This document shows, in pieces, positions 22,567 through 22,862 of a stretch of DNA of 22,862 nucleotides (positions are counted from its first letter, which is position 1; each line of letters starts with the position of its first letter). This DNA comes from DATCKG01 sp036562385. GTDB lineage: Bacteria > Bacillota > Sulfobacillia > Symbiobacteriales > Symbiobacteriaceae. The position numbers were made by a program, and so were the translations under genes. Below the pieces are notes generated by a model. It did not search any database, was not told where the DNA came from, and saw only the letters and a list, made by a program, of their open reading frames with translations. The stretch is from positions 1 to 22,862 of the forward strand of contig DATCKG010000060.1 of the NCBI GenBank assembly GCA_036562385.1, in the 5' to 3' direction.

Positions 22567-22862
22567 TTGGCTTGGGCATACCTTGTGCTAGGCGGGCTTT
22601 TCGAAGTCGTTGGTGTAATCGGCCTAAAACTTACCGCCCACAAACGGACATGGCTAAGCTATGTCATTTTGTACGGCGGATTTTTCTTCAGTTTCCGCTG
22701 CCTCATGGCGGCCTTGGAAGAAGTGCCCCTTTCCGTCGCTTACCCCGTATGGACAGGCATCGGGACCCTGGGCGGCGCCCTGGTGGGGATGGTGTTCTTC
22801 CGGGAGCCCGTGAGCCTTCTGCGGATCGGATGCATCGTGGGCATCGCCGCCTGCGCCGCGGG
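22567..22862 (+). CDS. SMR family transporter, second subunit (partial)
   Basis: Runs off the end of the window; 98 codons are visible. The TTG at 22567 is preceded by AGAGGTGA, which contains the stop codon of the first SMR gene. The protein begins LAWAYLVLGGLFEVVGVIG, with the conserved glutamate in LFEVVG, followed by HKRTWLSY, a second helix rich in Phe (GGFFFSFRCL) and PLSVAYPVWTGIGTLGGALVG. It is the likely partner of the upstream SMR subunit. The C-terminus is not seen. Confidence 0.9.
   Translation, partial: MAWAYLVLGGLFEVVGVIGLKLTAHKRTWLSYVILYGGFFFSFRCLMAALEEVPLSVAYPVWTGIGTLGGALVGMVFFREPVSLLRIGCIVGIAACAA

Overview
The window reads as chromosomal DNA from a high-GC, probably thermophilic member of the Bacillota (Firmicutes). 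A Symbiobacterium-like lineage is my best guess, but it is an inference. Supporting signs are a MerR-type GlnR next to glnA with a matching GlnR operator, a CsoR-family regulator, an Asp23-domain protein, a tandem P-loop ATPase of a type I know from Firmicutes, a class C group II intron, strong AGGAGG-type ribosome binding sites and frequent GTG/TTG starts. Coding density is high and most genes look like vertical core genes.

Layout, left to right. (1) 1-6432: lower-glycolysis genes on the minus strand in transcription order pgk, tpiA, then gpmI, eno. Between tpiA and gpmI sits a two-gene cassette: a small CsoR-family repressor (minus strand) and thioredoxin trxA (plus strand), convergent and sharing one terminator hairpin. 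Each of the two genes has upstream a TACCC-N4-GGGTA palindrome. (2) 6433-7430: a LysR regulator divergent from pgk. (3) 7469-10963: nitrogen and sigma-54 block on the minus strand: glnR-glnA operon with a sigma-A promoter and a perfect GlnR box, then rpoN behind glnA's terminator. (4) 11079-14216: pstSCAB phosphate ABC transporter, minus strand, every junction a 4-nt overlap, with no phoU directly downstream. (5) 14319-17704: a small unknown gene divergent from pst; a P-loop NTPase fused to an Asp23 domain; a tandem P-loop ATPase divergent from it; and a fumarylacetoacetate-hydrolase-family enzyme whose 3' end overlaps the ATPase gene. (6) 17865-20219: a small DUF378 membrane protein and a histidine phosphatase fused to a GNAT-like domain. 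Between the phosphatase stop codon and its terminator lies an antisense, internally deleted class C group II intron. (7) 20366-22862: an ABC-class ATPase of the COG3044 type, translationally coupled to a pair of small multidrug resistance (SMR) transporter genes. The second SMR gene runs off the window.

How the genes work together. pgk, tpiA, gpmI and eno supply four steps of lower glycolysis; gap is not in the window. GlnR probably represses glnRA when nitrogen is plentiful. pstSCAB imports phosphate. The most suggestive unexplained unit is the trxA/CsoR-like cassette: the two palindromes imply that the repressor controls both itself and the thioredoxin, and its canonical copper-ligand positions are mostly replaced. 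That points to a thiol or sulfur signal rather than copper, but this is a hypothesis. The other good leads are the intron remnant, the P-loop/Asp23 fusion and the coupling of a COG3044-type ATPase to an SMR pair.
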